A DNA stretch of 64,000 bases from the NCBI RefSeq assembly GCF_016907275.1, contig NZ_JAFBBP010000001.1:5384001-5448000 (forward strand), read 5' to 3'. Of this stretch, positions 1-8,464 are shown piece by piece; the stretch's first letter is position 1; the number at the start of each line of letters is the position of its first letter. Source of the DNA: Micromonospora luteifusca (GTDB taxonomy: Bacteria; Actinomycetota; Actinomycetes; Mycobacteriales; Micromonosporaceae). The notes under the pieces were generated by a model. It was not told the origin of the DNA and searched no databases. It saw nothing but the letters and a program-made list of their open reading frames with translations. A program made the translations under genes and the position numbers.

Positions 1-54
1 GAGAACCGGGTCGACGTGCCGCTACGGGCCGGCGAAATGGCGTACCACGACTGA
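1..54 (+). CDS. C-terminal end of an unidentified protein (cut by window start)
   Basis: The first 17 codons are open and close with TGA at 52-54; the visible tail reads ...PLRAGEMAYHD. It is too short to assign to a family. It converges on the minus-strand gene at 99-686, and a hairpin lies between them. Confidence 0.5.
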   Translation, partial: ENRVDVPLRAGEMAYHD

Positions 55-56
55 AC

Positions 57-85
57 GGCCGCCCCGGCGTACCGCCGGGACGGCC
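57..85. terminator. Bidirectional hairpin between convergent genes
   Basis: Arms 57-69 and 73-85 pair over 13 positions with one mismatch around a 3-base loop (TAC). It starts 3 bases after the first stop codon and lies 14 bases beyond the end of the minus-strand gene. No T-run follows, as is usual in high-GC actinomycetes. Confidence 0.6.
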
Positions 86-98
86 GGTCGATCGTCGC

Positions 99-686
99 TC
101 AGCCGGCGTTCGTGGCCGGGCTGGGCGTCCGGATCCGGGCCAGCAGCTGTCGGGCCTGGTCGGCGAGCTGCGCGTCGACGATCACCGCGTACTGGCCGGC
201 GCGCAGTGAACTGGCCGAGGTGAAGTCGCGTTGCCCGCCCGTCATCGCGTGGGCGACCGCACCGAACACGGCACCCCAGATCGCGCCGATGACCAGCCCG
301 ACCAGGATCACGGCCAGCCAGTTGCCGACGGTGAAGATGCCGAACAGCAGACCGATGAAGAGCCCGAACCAGGCTCCGGTACCGGCGCCGAGCAGGCCGG
401 CTCGGCCGGTGGTCATCCGCCCGAGCACCGTCTCCACCAGGGTGAGGTTGGTGCCGACGATGGCGCTGTGCTCCACGGGGAAGCGGTTGTCGGCCAGATA
501 GTCGACGACCCGCTGCGCGGCCGGATAGTCCGGGTACGAGCCGATCGTCACGGTAGGCGGGCCGGTTTCCGGCCCGTGGCCGTCACCGGACGGCGTCGAC
601 AGCCGGCCGGCCGGCCCGGACGGAAGCAGGTCGCCACCTTGTGTGCCGGGCTGCCACGCTGCGGTGGGCCCCGAAGCTGACGTCAT
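99..686 (-). CDS. GSP17M-like general stress membrane protein
   Basis: This 195-residue protein has a disordered Pro/Gly-rich first 45 residues. A short alpha/beta segment (IGSYPDYPAAQRVVDYLADN) typical of the general stress protein 17M / YflT domain follows. Next is a glycine-zipper hydrophobic stretch (about residues 95-150, two membrane passes), and a C-terminal segment resembles the first half. The ATG at 686 was chosen over the one at 692 because a GAGGGAGG Shine-Dalgarno sits about 8 bases before 686 and abuts 692. The family is linked to general stress; the molecular function is unknown. It is divergent from the GH15 gene. Confidence 0.7.
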   Translation of the reverse strand: MTSASGPTAAWQPGTQGGDLLPSGPAGRLSTPSGDGHGPETGPPTVTIGSYPDYPAAQRVVDYLADNRFPVEHSAIVGTNLTLVETVLGRMTTGRAGLLGAGTGAWFGLFIGLLFGIFTVGNWLAVILVGLVIGAIWGAVFGAVAHAMTGGQRDFTSASSLRAGQYAVIVDAQLADQARQLLARIRTPSPATNAG

Positions 687-772
687 GAGCATCCTCCCTC
701 GTCAGCGTCCCGGGTTCCCGCACACGCCGACCGGTAACGCCAGCGAGCACGCTGAGTGCTGTCCCTCCCTGG

Positions 773-797
773 GAATGCACGCGGGCGGCCCGGGTAG
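773..797 (+). promoter_or_regulatory. SigmaB/SigF-type promoter of the GH15 gene
   Basis: GAATG at 773-777, 14 bases, then GGGTAG at 792-797 fits the actinobacterial stress-sigma pattern GNNTN-N14-16-GGGTA. The GTG start at 806 lies 8 bases after the -10 box, so the transcript should be leaderless or nearly so. That would explain why the purine-rich run before GTG is too close to act as a ribosome site. Confidence 0.5.
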
Positions 798-805
798 GAA
801 GGGAG

Positions 806-2644
806 GTGGAGAGCGGACAGATCAGCGACTACGGCTTCCTCGCCGACGGCCGGACTGCGGCGCTGGTGGACACCAAGGGCTCGGTGAACTGGTGGTGCCC
901 GGGCCGGTTCGACGCCCCGTCGGTGTTCGGGCGGCTGCTCGACGACGACGCCGGGCACTGGTCGATCCGACCGGAGGGCGACTTCACCGTCGAACGCTGC
1001 TACCTCAAGAACACAATGGTGTTGCGGACCGTCTTCCGCACCCCGCAGGGGGACGTCGCGCTGACCGACGCGCTCGCCTTCGAACCCGGCTCGCGTGGCC
1101 ACGACATCGGGATGCGTCCACCGCAGGTGCTGGTCCGGAGCGTGCAGGGACTCTCCGGTGAGGTGCCGATGCGGGTGCACTACCGGCCGCGCTTCGAGTA
1201 TGGGCGCACAACCGCGTACCTGGTCGAGCGGGACGACATGCTGGAGGCCATCGCCGGGGCCGCACGGCTCACGTTCCGCAGCGACGTGCGGTTGGAGTGC
1301 GGCGACGGCGAGGCCGCGACGACCTTCGCCGTGCGCGCCGGCACGACCCACAACTTCTCCCTCGGGTACGCCCCGACGTACGACGCCCCGCTGCCCAAGG
1401 TGCCCGACGCTGATCAGACCATCGCCGACACCGTCGCCGGCTGGCAGTCCTGGGTCGACGAGCACGGGTACCCGGGGCTCTACGCCGATGAGGTGCGGCG
1501 TAGCGGGCTGGTGGTGCAGGGCATGACGTACCGACCCAGCGGCGCGGTGGTGGCCTCGGTGACCACCTCGCTGCCGGAGAAGGTCGGCGGGGACCGTAAC
1601 TACGACTACCGCTACGTCTGGGTACGCGACTTCAGCCACACGCTGCGGGCGCTGTGGCGGTCGGCGTGCTTCGACGAGGTACGGCGGCAGTTCGCCTGGT
1701 TGGGGCGGGCGATGGGCCGGATCGATGACAAACCGGTGCCCATCATGTACGGGGTGCTGGGGGAGCGGGACCTCACCGAGCATCGCCTGGATCAGCTCGG
1801 CGGTTACCGCGACAGCCCGCCGGTGATGATCGGCAATAACGCGTGGCAGCAGCGGCAGAGCGACATCTACGGCGCCACCATGGACGCCGCATGGCTGATG
1901 CGCGACCAGCTGGAACCATTCGACCAGGAGGTCTACCACCTGCTCCGGGTGCTCGCCGACCAGGCCGAGCGGGACTGGAAGCTACCGGACGCGGGAATGT
2001 GGGAGGAGCGCGGAGTCCAACACCACCACGTGTCCTCGAAGGTGGAGTGCTGGGTCGCTCTGGACCGGGCGGTCCGCTTCGGCGACCGGCTCGGCGAGCC
2101 GCAGGACGTGGCCCGCTGGACGGCGGCCCGCGACGAGGTACGCGCGGTGGTGCTGGAGCGGGGGTGGAGCGACCGGCTCCAGTCGTACACCGGGATTTTC
2201 GATTCCGACGAGTTGGACGCGTCGGTGCTGGTGATGCCGCTGGTGGGGTTCCTGCGCGCCGATGACCCGCGGATGCGCTCGACGATCAGCGCGGTGGAGC
2301 GGCGGCTGTCGCACAACGGCCTGCTGCGGCGCTGGGAGGGCGACCCCGCGGGTTTCGTCATCTGTTCCTTCTGGCTGGTGAGTTGCCTCGCCTTGGGCGG
2401 TGAGCGGGAGCGCGCGCATGAACTGTTCCGCGAACTGGCGGGACGGGTCAACGACCTGGGGCTGTTCGCCGAGCAGATCGACACGTCGACCGGCGAGCAG
2501 TTGGGCAATTTCCCCCAGGCGTTCTCGCACATCGGCCTGATCAACGCCGCCGGCGTGCTCAGCGACGTCGAGCTGGACCCGACACTGCGCGAATGCGGCA
2601 TGCCCCCCGCGCATTTCACCCCGACGCGTTCCGGTTCCGAATAG
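806..2644 (+). CDS. Glycoside hydrolase family 15 (glucoamylase / trehalase-like)
   Basis: The 612-residue protein has the usual GH15 architecture: an N-terminal beta-sandwich (about 1-230) and an alpha/alpha barrel. Family signatures are RNYDYRYVWVRD near residue 265, MWEERG near 398 with the likely general-acid glutamate, and FAEQID...LGNFPQAFSH near 555-572 with the likely base glutamate. Actinobacterial members hydrolyse trehalose or alpha-glucans, but the substrate cannot be read from sequence. No secretion signal is visible, so it is probably cytosolic. The GTG start at 806 is supported by homologous N-termini beginning just before the (I/S)DYxxLxD motif and by a stress-type promoter directly upstream. 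Confidence 0.85.
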   Translation: MESGQISDYGFLADGRTAALVDTKGSVNWWCPGRFDAPSVFGRLLDDDAGHWSIRPEGDFTVERCYLKNTMVLRTVFRTPQGDVALTDALAFEPGSRGHDIGMRPPQVLVRSVQGLSGEVPMRVHYRPRFEYGRTTAYLVERDDMLEAIAGAARLTFRSDVRLECGDGEAATTFAVRAGTTHNFSLGYAPTYDAPLPKVPDADQTIADTVAGWQSWVDEHGYPGLYADEVRRSGLVVQGMTYRPSGAVVASVTTSLPEKVGGDRNYDYRYVWVRDFSHTLRALWRSACFDEVRRQFAWLGRAMGRIDDKPVPIMYGVLGERDLTEHRLDQLGGYRDSPPVMIGNNAWQQRQSDIYGATMDAAWLMRDQLEPFDQEVYHLLRVLADQAERDWKLPDAGMWEERGVQHHHVSSKVECWVALDRAVRFGDRLGEPQDVARWTAARDEVRAVVLERGWSDRLQSYTGIFDSDELDASVLVMPLVGFLRADDPRMRSTISAVERRLSHNGLLRRWEGDPAGFVICSFWLVSCLALGGERERAHELFRELAGRVNDLGLFAEQIDTSTGEQLGNFPQAFSHIGLINAAGVLSDVELDPTLRECGMPPAHFTPTRSGSE

Positions 2645-2721
2645 CGGGCCCTGGCGCTGTTCTCCTGGCGGTGGCGTGCCGTGGCGGCGGGGCCGTGGCC
2701 GTGCCGGGGGACAATGCCAGG

Positions 2722-3222
2722 ATGCGGCTGGTGCTCACGGCGGACACCCACCTACCGAAGCGGGCCCGGGACCTGCCCGGGCCTCTCTGGGCGGCCATCG
2801 AGGAAGCGGACGTGGTGATCCATGCCGGCGACTGGGTGGATGAGGCGCTGCTCGACGCGATGACCCTGCGCTCGCGCCGTCTGATCGGGGTGTACGGCAA
2901 CAACGATGGTCCGGCGCTGCGCGCCCGGCTGCCGGAGGTGGCCCGGGTGGAACTCGACGGCCTGCGGGTCGCGGTCGTGCACGAGACCGGGCCGCGAACC
3001 GGCCGCGAAAAGCGGTGCGCGGCCCGTTTCCCCGACGTCGACCTGCTGGTTTTCGGGCACTCGCACATTCCCTGGGACACCGAGGCCCCCGGTGGGCTGC
3101 GCCTGCTCAACCCCGGCTCGCCCACCGACCGTCGCTCCCAACCCCACGCGACCTACCTGACCGCAGAAATTCGCGCCGGCCGTCTCACCCAGGTAGAGCT
3201 GCACCGCCTACCCCGCCCCTGA
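2722..3222 (+). CDS. YfcE/MJ0936-type metallophosphoesterase
   Basis: This 166-residue single-domain calcineurin-like phosphoesterase carries the full metal-ligand set: TADTH (D8, H10), HAGDW near 39, YGNND near 57, VHETG, and FGHSHIPW near the C-terminus followed by LLNPGSPTDRR. The family is a small cytosolic phosphodiesterase/phosphatase with unknown physiological substrate. The frame is open further upstream, but homology starts at ATG 2722. A weak -10-like box (GACAAT, 2710-2715) lies exactly 6 bases before it, so it may be leaderless. Confidence 0.85.
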   Translation: MRLVLTADTHLPKRARDLPGPLWAAIEEADVVIHAGDWVDEALLDAMTLRSRRLIGVYGNNDGPALRARLPEVARVELDGLRVAVVHETGPRTGREKRCAARFPDVDLLVFGHSHIPWDTEAPGGLRLLNPGSPTDRRSQPHATYLTAEIRAGRLTQVELHRLPRP

Positions 3223-3251
3223 CCCGCCCCGTCGTCCCGAGCGGGAGAGGG

Positions 3252-3467
3252 TTACTGGCCTCGGCCTGTTTTTGCTTGGAGTTCGTCGATGCGCTTGGAG
3301 GCCTCGGCCTTGGTCAGGTCGGGCGGTAGCTCCGCGTGGGCTTCCCGAGCCAGGGTGCTCAGATAGGACTCCTGAGCTGCGGTCGGCGGCTCGTCACCGG
3401 TGACCCACTCGTCCGGGTCCTTGATCGCCGCGCTCTGGTCGGCCTGTTCGTTGCCTCGGTCGGTCAT
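3252..3467 (-). CDS. DUF3072 small protein
   Basis: This 71-residue hydrophilic protein contains the DUF3072 signature: KDPDEWVTGDEPPTAAQ near residue 17, then LSTLAREAHAELPPDLTKAE, then RIDELQAKTG. Function is unknown. The family often occurs beside stress genes in actinobacteria. Three in-frame ATGs lie close together (3476, 3473, 3467); 3467 is preferred because the AAAGG ribosome site then sits 9 bases upstream. A possible stress-sigma promoter lies at 3500-3525. Confidence 0.75.
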   Translation of the reverse strand: MTDRGNEQADQSAAIKDPDEWVTGDEPPTAAQESYLSTLAREAHAELPPDLTKAEASKRIDELQAKTGRGQ

Positions 3468-3499
3468 CGTCATCATCCTTTCTTCGAACAGGTGTGCCA

Positions 3500-3525
3500 T
3501 TACCCTGATTTCGGCTCCTTCATGC
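3500..3525 (-). promoter_or_regulatory. Possible sigmaB/SigF-type promoter of the DUF3072 gene
   Basis: Reading the minus strand, GCATG, 15 bases, then GGGTAA. The last base of the -10 departs from the preferred pyrimidine, so it is weaker than the other sites of this type in the window. Confidence 0.3.
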
Positions 3526-3564
3526 CTGCCCGCTCGCCGCCACCTGAGATCACTCGCCGCCACC

Positions 3565-3570
3565 TAAAAT
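3565..3570 (+). promoter_or_regulatory. -10 box TAAAAT for a leaderless transcript
   Basis: TAAAAT is followed by exactly 6 bases and then ATG at 3577, with no Shine-Dalgarno sequence. This spacing puts the transcription start on or next to the A of the start codon. Confidence 0.5.
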
Positions 3571-3576
3571 CGCCGG

Positions 3577-4536
3577 ATGAGCGTGGACCGGTCGGGTGTG
3601 GTGGTGGTCGGGGCGGGCATCGCAGGGGTGGCTTGCGCGGTGGAGTTGACCCTGGCCGGGGTGCCAGTTCAGGTCCGCGAGCGGGGGCATGTCTGCGGCG
3701 GCCGGATGGCCAGCAAACGCTTCGAGGGCCGGCCCGCGGACATCGGTGCCGCGTACTTCACCGCCACCGACCCCGACTTCGTCGCCGTGGTCGAGCGGTG
3801 GCGCGCCGCCGGCCTGGTCCGCGAATGGACCGACACCTTCCAGGCGTACGACCAGAGCGGGCAGCACGACGTGCCCGGGCCGATGCGTTTCGCCGCCCCG
3901 AGAGGGCTGCGCTCGCTGGTCGAGAACCTGGCCGACGCGGTGCCGGTGACCGTCGACCGGCTGGTGCTCAGCGTGGAGCGCGGGCCGACCGTGGACGGCG
4001 AGTCGTGCGCGGCGGTTGCCCTGGCCATGCCAGGCCCACAGGCCGCCCTGTTGCTCGACCCGGCCCTGACCGACGCCACCCAGGTCGTACAGGCGCAGCA
4101 CTGGTCGCCGTCACTGGCCGCGGTGCTGCGCTTCCCGACGCGGCGCTGGCCGGACTTCCGTGGTGCGTTCGTCAACGATCATCCGGTTCTCAACCTCGTC
4201 TGCGACGACGGCGACCGGCGCGGAGACGGCGCGCCGGTGCTCGTCGCGCACACCGCGCCGGAGTTCGCCGCCCGACACCTGGCCCAGCCCAGCGCGGCCG
4301 GCCCGGCGGTCGAGCAGGCCGTCCGGGACCTGCTGGGCTTGCCGGAGCAGGCCGTCGATGTGCACGTGCACCGCTGGACGTACGCGAAGCCGACCGGCAA
4401 CTCCGCTGGTGCCAGCCACCACCTGGATGCCGACGGGATCGGCCTGGCCGGCGACGCGTTCGGCAAGCCCCGGGTGCAGAGCGCCTGGCGCTCCGGCCGG
4501 GACCTGGGTCGCGCTATCGCCGCCCGGCTGGCCTGA
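3577..4536 (+). CDS. Renalase-like FAD-dependent amine oxidase / oxidoreductase
   Basis: This 319-residue flavoprotein has the N-terminal dinucleotide fold VVVVGAGIAG (residues 8-17) and a Glu-Arg pair at the end of strand 2. GGRMASKRF and DIGAAYFTA are typical of bacterial renalase-like NAD(P)/FAD oxidoreductases. A C-terminal FAD motif GLAGDAFGKPRVQSAWRSG completes the fold. Renalases oxidise abnormal alpha-NAD(P)H isomers; for the bacterial relatives the substrate is unproven. It is probably monocistronic and leaderless. Confidence 0.75.
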   Translation: MSVDRSGVVVVGAGIAGVACAVELTLAGVPVQVRERGHVCGGRMASKRFEGRPADIGAAYFTATDPDFVAVVERWRAAGLVREWTDTFQAYDQSGQHDVPGPMRFAAPRGLRSLVENLADAVPVTVDRLVLSVERGPTVDGESCAAVALAMPGPQAALLLDPALTDATQVVQAQHWSPSLAAVLRFPTRRWPDFRGAFVNDHPVLNLVCDDGDRRGDGAPVLVAHTAPEFAARHLAQPSAAGPAVEQAVRDLLGLPEQAVDVHVHRWTYAKPTGNSAGASHHLDADGIGLAGDAFGKPRVQSAWRSGRDLGRAIAARLA

Positions 4537-4744
4537 CCGCCACTTCCCGACACCCGGCCCCTGGGTGTTGACGCGCCCGGAACGATGCCGGCCGACATTC
4601 ACGTCCCATCGGAATCGGGACCTGCGGCCTCGGCCCGCGCCTGGAACGCCACCCAGGATCCGCGTCTGCCCGCCTCGACCCGGGCCCGCATCCGGCCGGC
4701 GGCGGACGCCTGCGTATCGATCCAGGCCACCGCGACCTGCGACT

Positions 4745-4771
4745 TGTCACAAACGATCGGCGCGGATCGAC
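4745..4771 (+). promoter_or_regulatory. ECF41-type (SigJ-like) promoter
   Basis: TGTCACA at 4745-4751, 16 bases, then CGAC at 4768-4771. ECF41 sigma factors are reported to use TGTCACA in the -35 and CGTC in the -10, and to control the gene next to them. The match is exact at -35 and 3 of 4 at -10. It precedes the epimerase-like gene that is co-transcribed with an ECF41 sigma factor, so autoregulation is the natural inference. Confidence 0.55.
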
Positions 4772-4809
4772 GTTCTTGTGAAAAGCCACTTCGGGAGGGA
4801 GTTCACGAG

Positions 4810-5490
4810 ATGCGTATCGTCGTCTTCGGCGCGAACGGGGGCACGGGTCGTCGCCTGGTACAGCAGGCGCTGGACGCCGGCCATGACGTACGGGCGGTCA
4901 CTCGGCAGCCGGACTCGTTCCCGGTCAAGGGCCCCGGCTTGGAGGTGGTGGACGCCGATGCGACGGTGGATGCCCCCGTGGACGGTGCCGACGTGGTGTT
5001 GTCGACCCTCGGGGTGCCGTTCACCCGGCACCCGGTGATGGTCTACAGCCGTAGCACCGCGACGGTCCTGGCCGCGATGCGCCGTGCGGGTCTGCGGCGG
5101 CTCGTCGTGGTCAGTTCCAGCGCCACCGAGCCGCATCGCCACGCCGAGGGTGGCTTCCTGCTCAACCGTGTCATCCAGCCGTTGGTCACCGCCACGATCG
5201 GCAAGTCCACCTACGACGACATGCGCGCCATGGAGAGGATGGTGCGGGACAGCAACCTCGACTGGACGATCGTGCGTCCGTCGGGGCTCTTCGACAGTGA
5301 CAGCGTCACTCGCTACCGGCTCTCCGAGAATCGCTCCGACGGTGTCTTCACCAGCCGCGCCGACCTGGCCGCCTGTCTGCTCGCCCAAGCCAGCGACAGG
5401 GCGTGGGTCGGCCGGACCGTGGCGGTCACCACCGGGGAGGGCACCCCGACACTATTGGCGATGCTGCGCCGGGAAGCGTTCGGGAAATAG
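4810..5490 (+). CDS. NAD(P)-binding epimerase-like protein (ECF41 partner)
   Basis: The 226-residue atypical SDR / NmrA-like protein starts MRIVVFGANGGTGRR, with the GxxGxxG dinucleotide motif at residues 7-13, and contains VVVSSSATEPH and DWTIVRPSGLF segments typical of NAD(P)H-binding DUF2867-like proteins. The ATG at 4810 is preceded by a GGGAGGGA ribosome site. The stop is 4 bases before the ECF41 sigma start, so the pair is one operon. ECF41 loci characteristically pair the sigma factor with a carboxymuconolactone decarboxylase, oxidoreductase or epimerase; this gene fills that slot. The substrate is unknown. Confidence 0.8.
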   Translation: MRIVVFGANGGTGRRLVQQALDAGHDVRAVTRQPDSFPVKGPGLEVVDADATVDAPVDGADVVLSTLGVPFTRHPVMVYSRSTATVLAAMRRAGLRRLVVVSSSATEPHRHAEGGFLLNRVIQPLVTATIGKSTYDDMRAMERMVRDSNLDWTIVRPSGLFDSDSVTRYRLSENRSDGVFTSRADLAACLLAQASDRAWVGRTVAVTTGEGTPTLLAMLRREAFGK

Positions 5491-5494
5491 GAAG

Positions 5495-6349
5495 ATGGAC
5501 GACCAGGAGTGGTTCGCCGAGCAGTTGGCGCAGCACCGCCCCCGGCTGCGGGCCGTCGCCTATCGGCTGCTGGGGTCGTCGATCGAGGTCGACGACGCGC
5601 TGCAGGAGACGTGGCTGCGCACCACGCGCGCCGATCCGGCTGCGATCACCAACCCGGCCGCGTGGCTGACCACGCTGGTCGGCCGGGTGTGCATCGACAT
5701 GCTGCGGGCCCGGCAGGCACGCCGCGAGCAGTTGAGCGCGACCTGGGAGCCGCTCGTCAGCGAGTACGGTGATCCGGAGGAAGCCAGCCTGCACACCGAC
5801 GCGGTCGGCATCGCGTTGCTTGTGGTGCTGGACAGCCTCGAGCCCGCCGAGCGGCTCGCGGTGGTGCTGCACGACATGTTCGGTATGCCGTTCGAAGAGG
5901 TGGCCGTCGTCGTGGGACGCACACCGGCGGCCACCAGGCAACTGGCCAGCCGCGCCCGGCGGCGACTGCGCGAGAGTGCCCCGCAGCCCCGTGCCGGTCT
6001 GCCCGCCCAGCGACGTGTCGTCGACGCGTTTCTGGCCGCTGCCCGCGCCGGTGACTTCGACGCCCTGCTGACCCTGCTGGCCCCCGACGTCGTGTTCCGC
6101 TCCGACCACGGACGCCGTGCGCGGCTCGCACCCGCCCTGCTCACCGGCGCTGGTGCCGTGGCCGCACGCGCTGCCGACGCCGGGCCACGGTTCGCACGCC
6201 TCTGCGTTCCCGCGTTGGTCAACGGGGTCGCTGGCGTCGTCGCCCGCGACCGGAGCGGCAAACTCATCGCCGTCGTGGGGTTCACCGTGTACGACGAGCG
6301 CATCGCCGCCATCGACATGATCCTCGACCCGGACAAGCTTCCCTTATGA
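5495..6349 (+). CDS. sigJ: ECF41-family RNA polymerase sigma factor with SnoaL-like C-terminal domain (SigJ-like)
   Basis: This 284-residue sigma factor has region 2 at about 10-75 (YRLLGSSIEVDDALQETWLR), region 4 at about 105-160 (PFEEVAVVVGRTPAATRQLASRARRRL), and a C-terminal SnoaL/NTF2-like domain at about 170-284. In ECF41 proteins this domain is fused in place of an anti-sigma factor and tunes activity. The C-terminus ILDPDKLPL matches the conserved NPDK-type tail, and SDHGRR occupies the place of the family's DGGGR-like motif. The start at 5495 follows the partner gene by 4 bases. The symbol is by family resemblance to mycobacterial SigJ, not proven orthology. Confidence 0.85.
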   Translation: MDDQEWFAEQLAQHRPRLRAVAYRLLGSSIEVDDALQETWLRTTRADPAAITNPAAWLTTLVGRVCIDMLRARQARREQLSATWEPLVSEYGDPEEASLHTDAVGIALLVVLDSLEPAERLAVVLHDMFGMPFEEVAVVVGRTPAATRQLASRARRRLRESAPQPRAGLPAQRRVVDAFLAAARAGDFDALLTLLAPDVVFRSDHGRRARLAPALLTGAGAVAARAADAGPRFARLCVPALVNGVAGVVARDRSGKLIAVVGFTVYDERIAAIDMILDPDKLPL

Positions 6350-6357
6350 GACCGACC

Positions 6358-7653
6358 CTAGGCGTGCCCGGCCGCGGCGACCGGGCGGGAGCCGGTGTCA
6401 CGTTCGGCCGGGTCGGAGGTCCGCTCGCCTTCGGCGTCCAGCAGTTGCATGACCGGAGTCGCCGTGATGCCGTGCACCACCACGGAGACGAGCACCACCA
6501 GCCCGGTGGTGGCCCAGAGCAGTTCGGCCTGCGGGAAGTCGGCCTTCGTGGTGGCGTACGCGAGGTAGTAGAACGAGCCGACGCCGCGGATGCCGAACAA
6601 CGAGATGACCCAGTGCTCGGCCGGCCGTCCCGGCGCGCCGCGCAGTGACAACCAGCCGACCAGCGGCCGGATCACGAACACCAGCGCCAGCCCGACGGCA
6701 GCCGCCGGCCAGGTCAGTGGGACCAGCAGGCCACCCACGATCGCGCCGCCGAGCAGCAGCAGCAGCACCAGGGTGAGCAGCCGTTCGACCTGCTCGGCGA
6801 AGTCGTGCAGCACCGAATGGAACTCGTGGGTCCGCTCGGCGGCCCGGATCGCCCGAGCGGCCACGAACACCGCCAGGAAGCCGTACCCGCCGACCACCTC
6901 CACCAGCCCGTACGCCAGGAACGTGGCGGCCAGCGCCAGGAAACCCTCGGCGTGCCGGGCCAGCCGCAACTCGCTGGGCGCACGGAAGAACAACTTGCCG
7001 AGCAGCCAGCCGATGAGCAGGCCACCCCCGACGCCGACGCCCACCTTCCAGAGCACGTCCACGGTGAACCACTCGGCGAACCAGTCGCGCGGGGCGAGGC
7101 TGGTCGACGCGATGGCGATGGCGGCGTAGACGAACGGGAACGCCAGGCCGTCGTTGAGGCCGGCTTCGGAGGTCAACGCGAAGCGGACCTCGTCCTCGGA
7201 ATCCTCCACGTCCGTCGGCTCGCCGACCTGCACGTCGGCGGCGAGCACCGGATCGGTCGGGGCCAGCGCGGCGCCCAACAACAGTGCGGCGGCCGGCACC
7301 AGCCCCGCCCACCACCAGCCGAGCAGCGCCACCGCCGCGATGCACAGTGGCATCGCGATCGCCAGCAGGCGCCAGGTGGACGACCACCGCCGCCAACTTA
7401 ACGGACGGTCGATCTTGAGACCGGCACCCATCAGCGCGACGATCACCCCGACCTCGGTGAGGTGGGTGATCAGGTCCGGGTGGGCCAGCGGGTCCGGGGT
7501 CGGCAGCCCGACCGGCAGCAGGAACACCAGCATGCCGAGGGCGAGGAAGGCGATCGGCATCGACAGTGGGCGCCGCTCCAGCACCCGCGGTAGGACGCCC
7601 GCGAGCAGAGCGCCCAGGCCCACCAGCGCGAATGCCACGTCTACCGGCTCCAC
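6358..7653 (-). CDS. CPA1-family Na+(K+)/H+ antiporter
   Basis: This 431-residue integral membrane protein has about 12 hydrophobic segments and the NhaP/CPA1 features: ALAPTDPVLAADV with the conserved Asp, and SEAGLNDGLAFP in the core. A GTG start at 7653 is chosen because GGAAGG lies 8 bases upstream; the frame is open for 18 further codons. It exports Na+ or K+ against protons, fitting the salt and osmotic stress theme of the region. It converges on the ECF41 gene with only 8 bases between stops. Confidence 0.85.
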   Translation of the reverse strand: MEPVDVAFALVGLGALLAGVLPRVLERRPLSMPIAFLALGMLVFLLPVGLPTPDPLAHPDLITHLTEVGVIVALMGAGLKIDRPLSWRRWSSTWRLLAIAMPLCIAAVALLGWWWAGLVPAAALLLGAALAPTDPVLAADVQVGEPTDVEDSEDEVRFALTSEAGLNDGLAFPFVYAAIAIASTSLAPRDWFAEWFTVDVLWKVGVGVGGGLLIGWLLGKLFFRAPSELRLARHAEGFLALAATFLAYGLVEVVGGYGFLAVFVAARAIRAAERTHEFHSVLHDFAEQVERLLTLVLLLLLGGAIVGGLLVPLTWPAAAVGLALVFVIRPLVGWLSLRGAPGRPAEHWVISLFGIRGVGSFYYLAYATTKADFPQAELLWATTGLVVLVSVVVHGITATPVMQLLDAEGERTSDPAERDTGSRPVAAAGHA

Positions 7654-7760
7654 GGCACCACCCTTCCGCCGCACCCGCGAGGCGCGGGGCAGGTGGTGAC
7701 AGACCATGCCCCGGAGGGCCTCCGGCTATGCGCGTACGGGCCGGCGAACCGGAGTGAGGC

Positions 7761-8438
7761 TCACCTCGGTCGGGTGAGCGGCGAGTCTGCCAGTTCGCCC
7801 AGCAGCGCGGCGGGGTCGTCGTACACCGCCACCGCGCCGGCGCCGGCGAGTTCGCCGCGGCTGGTGCCGCCGCAGGTCAGCCCCACACACGGGATGCTCA
7901 ACGCGCCGGCCGCGACGACGTCCCACACCGAGTCGCCGACGAAGACCACCCGCTCGGCGGTCAACCCGGACTGTGTCAGCGCGGCGACCAGGATGTCCGG
8001 CGCCGGCTTGCTCTGCTGGGCGTCCGCCGAGGAGGTGACGGTGTCGATCACGTCATCGGCGGCCAGCGCCCGACGCAGCGCGCCGAGTTCGGCTTCCGAG
8101 GCGGAGGTGGCGAGCACCACCCGCAGCCCTCGCTCGGCGCAGGCGCGCAGCAGGTCCGCCGCCCGGGGCAGCGGCGTGAGGCGTTCCCAGTACTCGGCGT
8201 ACAGGGTGTCGTGCGCGTCGCGCAGCTTCTCGTCGGCGTCCCGGTCCCGCTCAGGGCCCAGCAGATGGTCCAGGAGCTTGTCCGAACCCATCCCGATCGA
8301 TCGGTGCACCGTCGCCATCGGCACCGGCTGGTCGGTCTGGCGCAGCGCCTCCCACCAACTCACGGTGTGGAGGTAGGTGGTGTCGACCAGGGTGCCGTCG
8401 ACGTCGAAGAGGACTCCGTTGGGCTGGTCGGTACGCAT
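7761..8438 (-). CDS. HAD superfamily hydrolase (phosphatase-like)
   Basis: The 225-residue protein shows motif I LFDVDGTLVD (D12 nucleophile, D14), motif II ATSASE, motif III lysine in SKPAPDILVAA, and motif IV FVGDSVWDV, with a helical cap between I and II. It resembles beta-phosphoglucomutase / phosphoglycolate phosphatase-like HAD subfamily IA proteins; the substrate is not readable. A strong AGGAGG site precedes the ATG. The gene shares strand with the SpoIIE-type gene 26 bases upstream and could be cotranscribed. Confidence 0.8.
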   Translation of the reverse strand: MRTDQPNGVLFDVDGTLVDTTYLHTVSWWEALRQTDQPVPMATVHRSIGMGSDKLLDHLLGPERDRDADEKLRDAHDTLYAEYWERLTPLPRAADLLRACAERGLRVVLATSASEAELGALRRALAADDVIDTVTSSADAQQSKPAPDILVAALTQSGLTAERVVFVGDSVWDVVAAGALSIPCVGLTCGGTSRGELAGAGAVAVYDDPAALLGELADSPLTRPR

Positions 8439-8464
8439 GGGCGTCCTCCTACCCGTCGGGCGTC

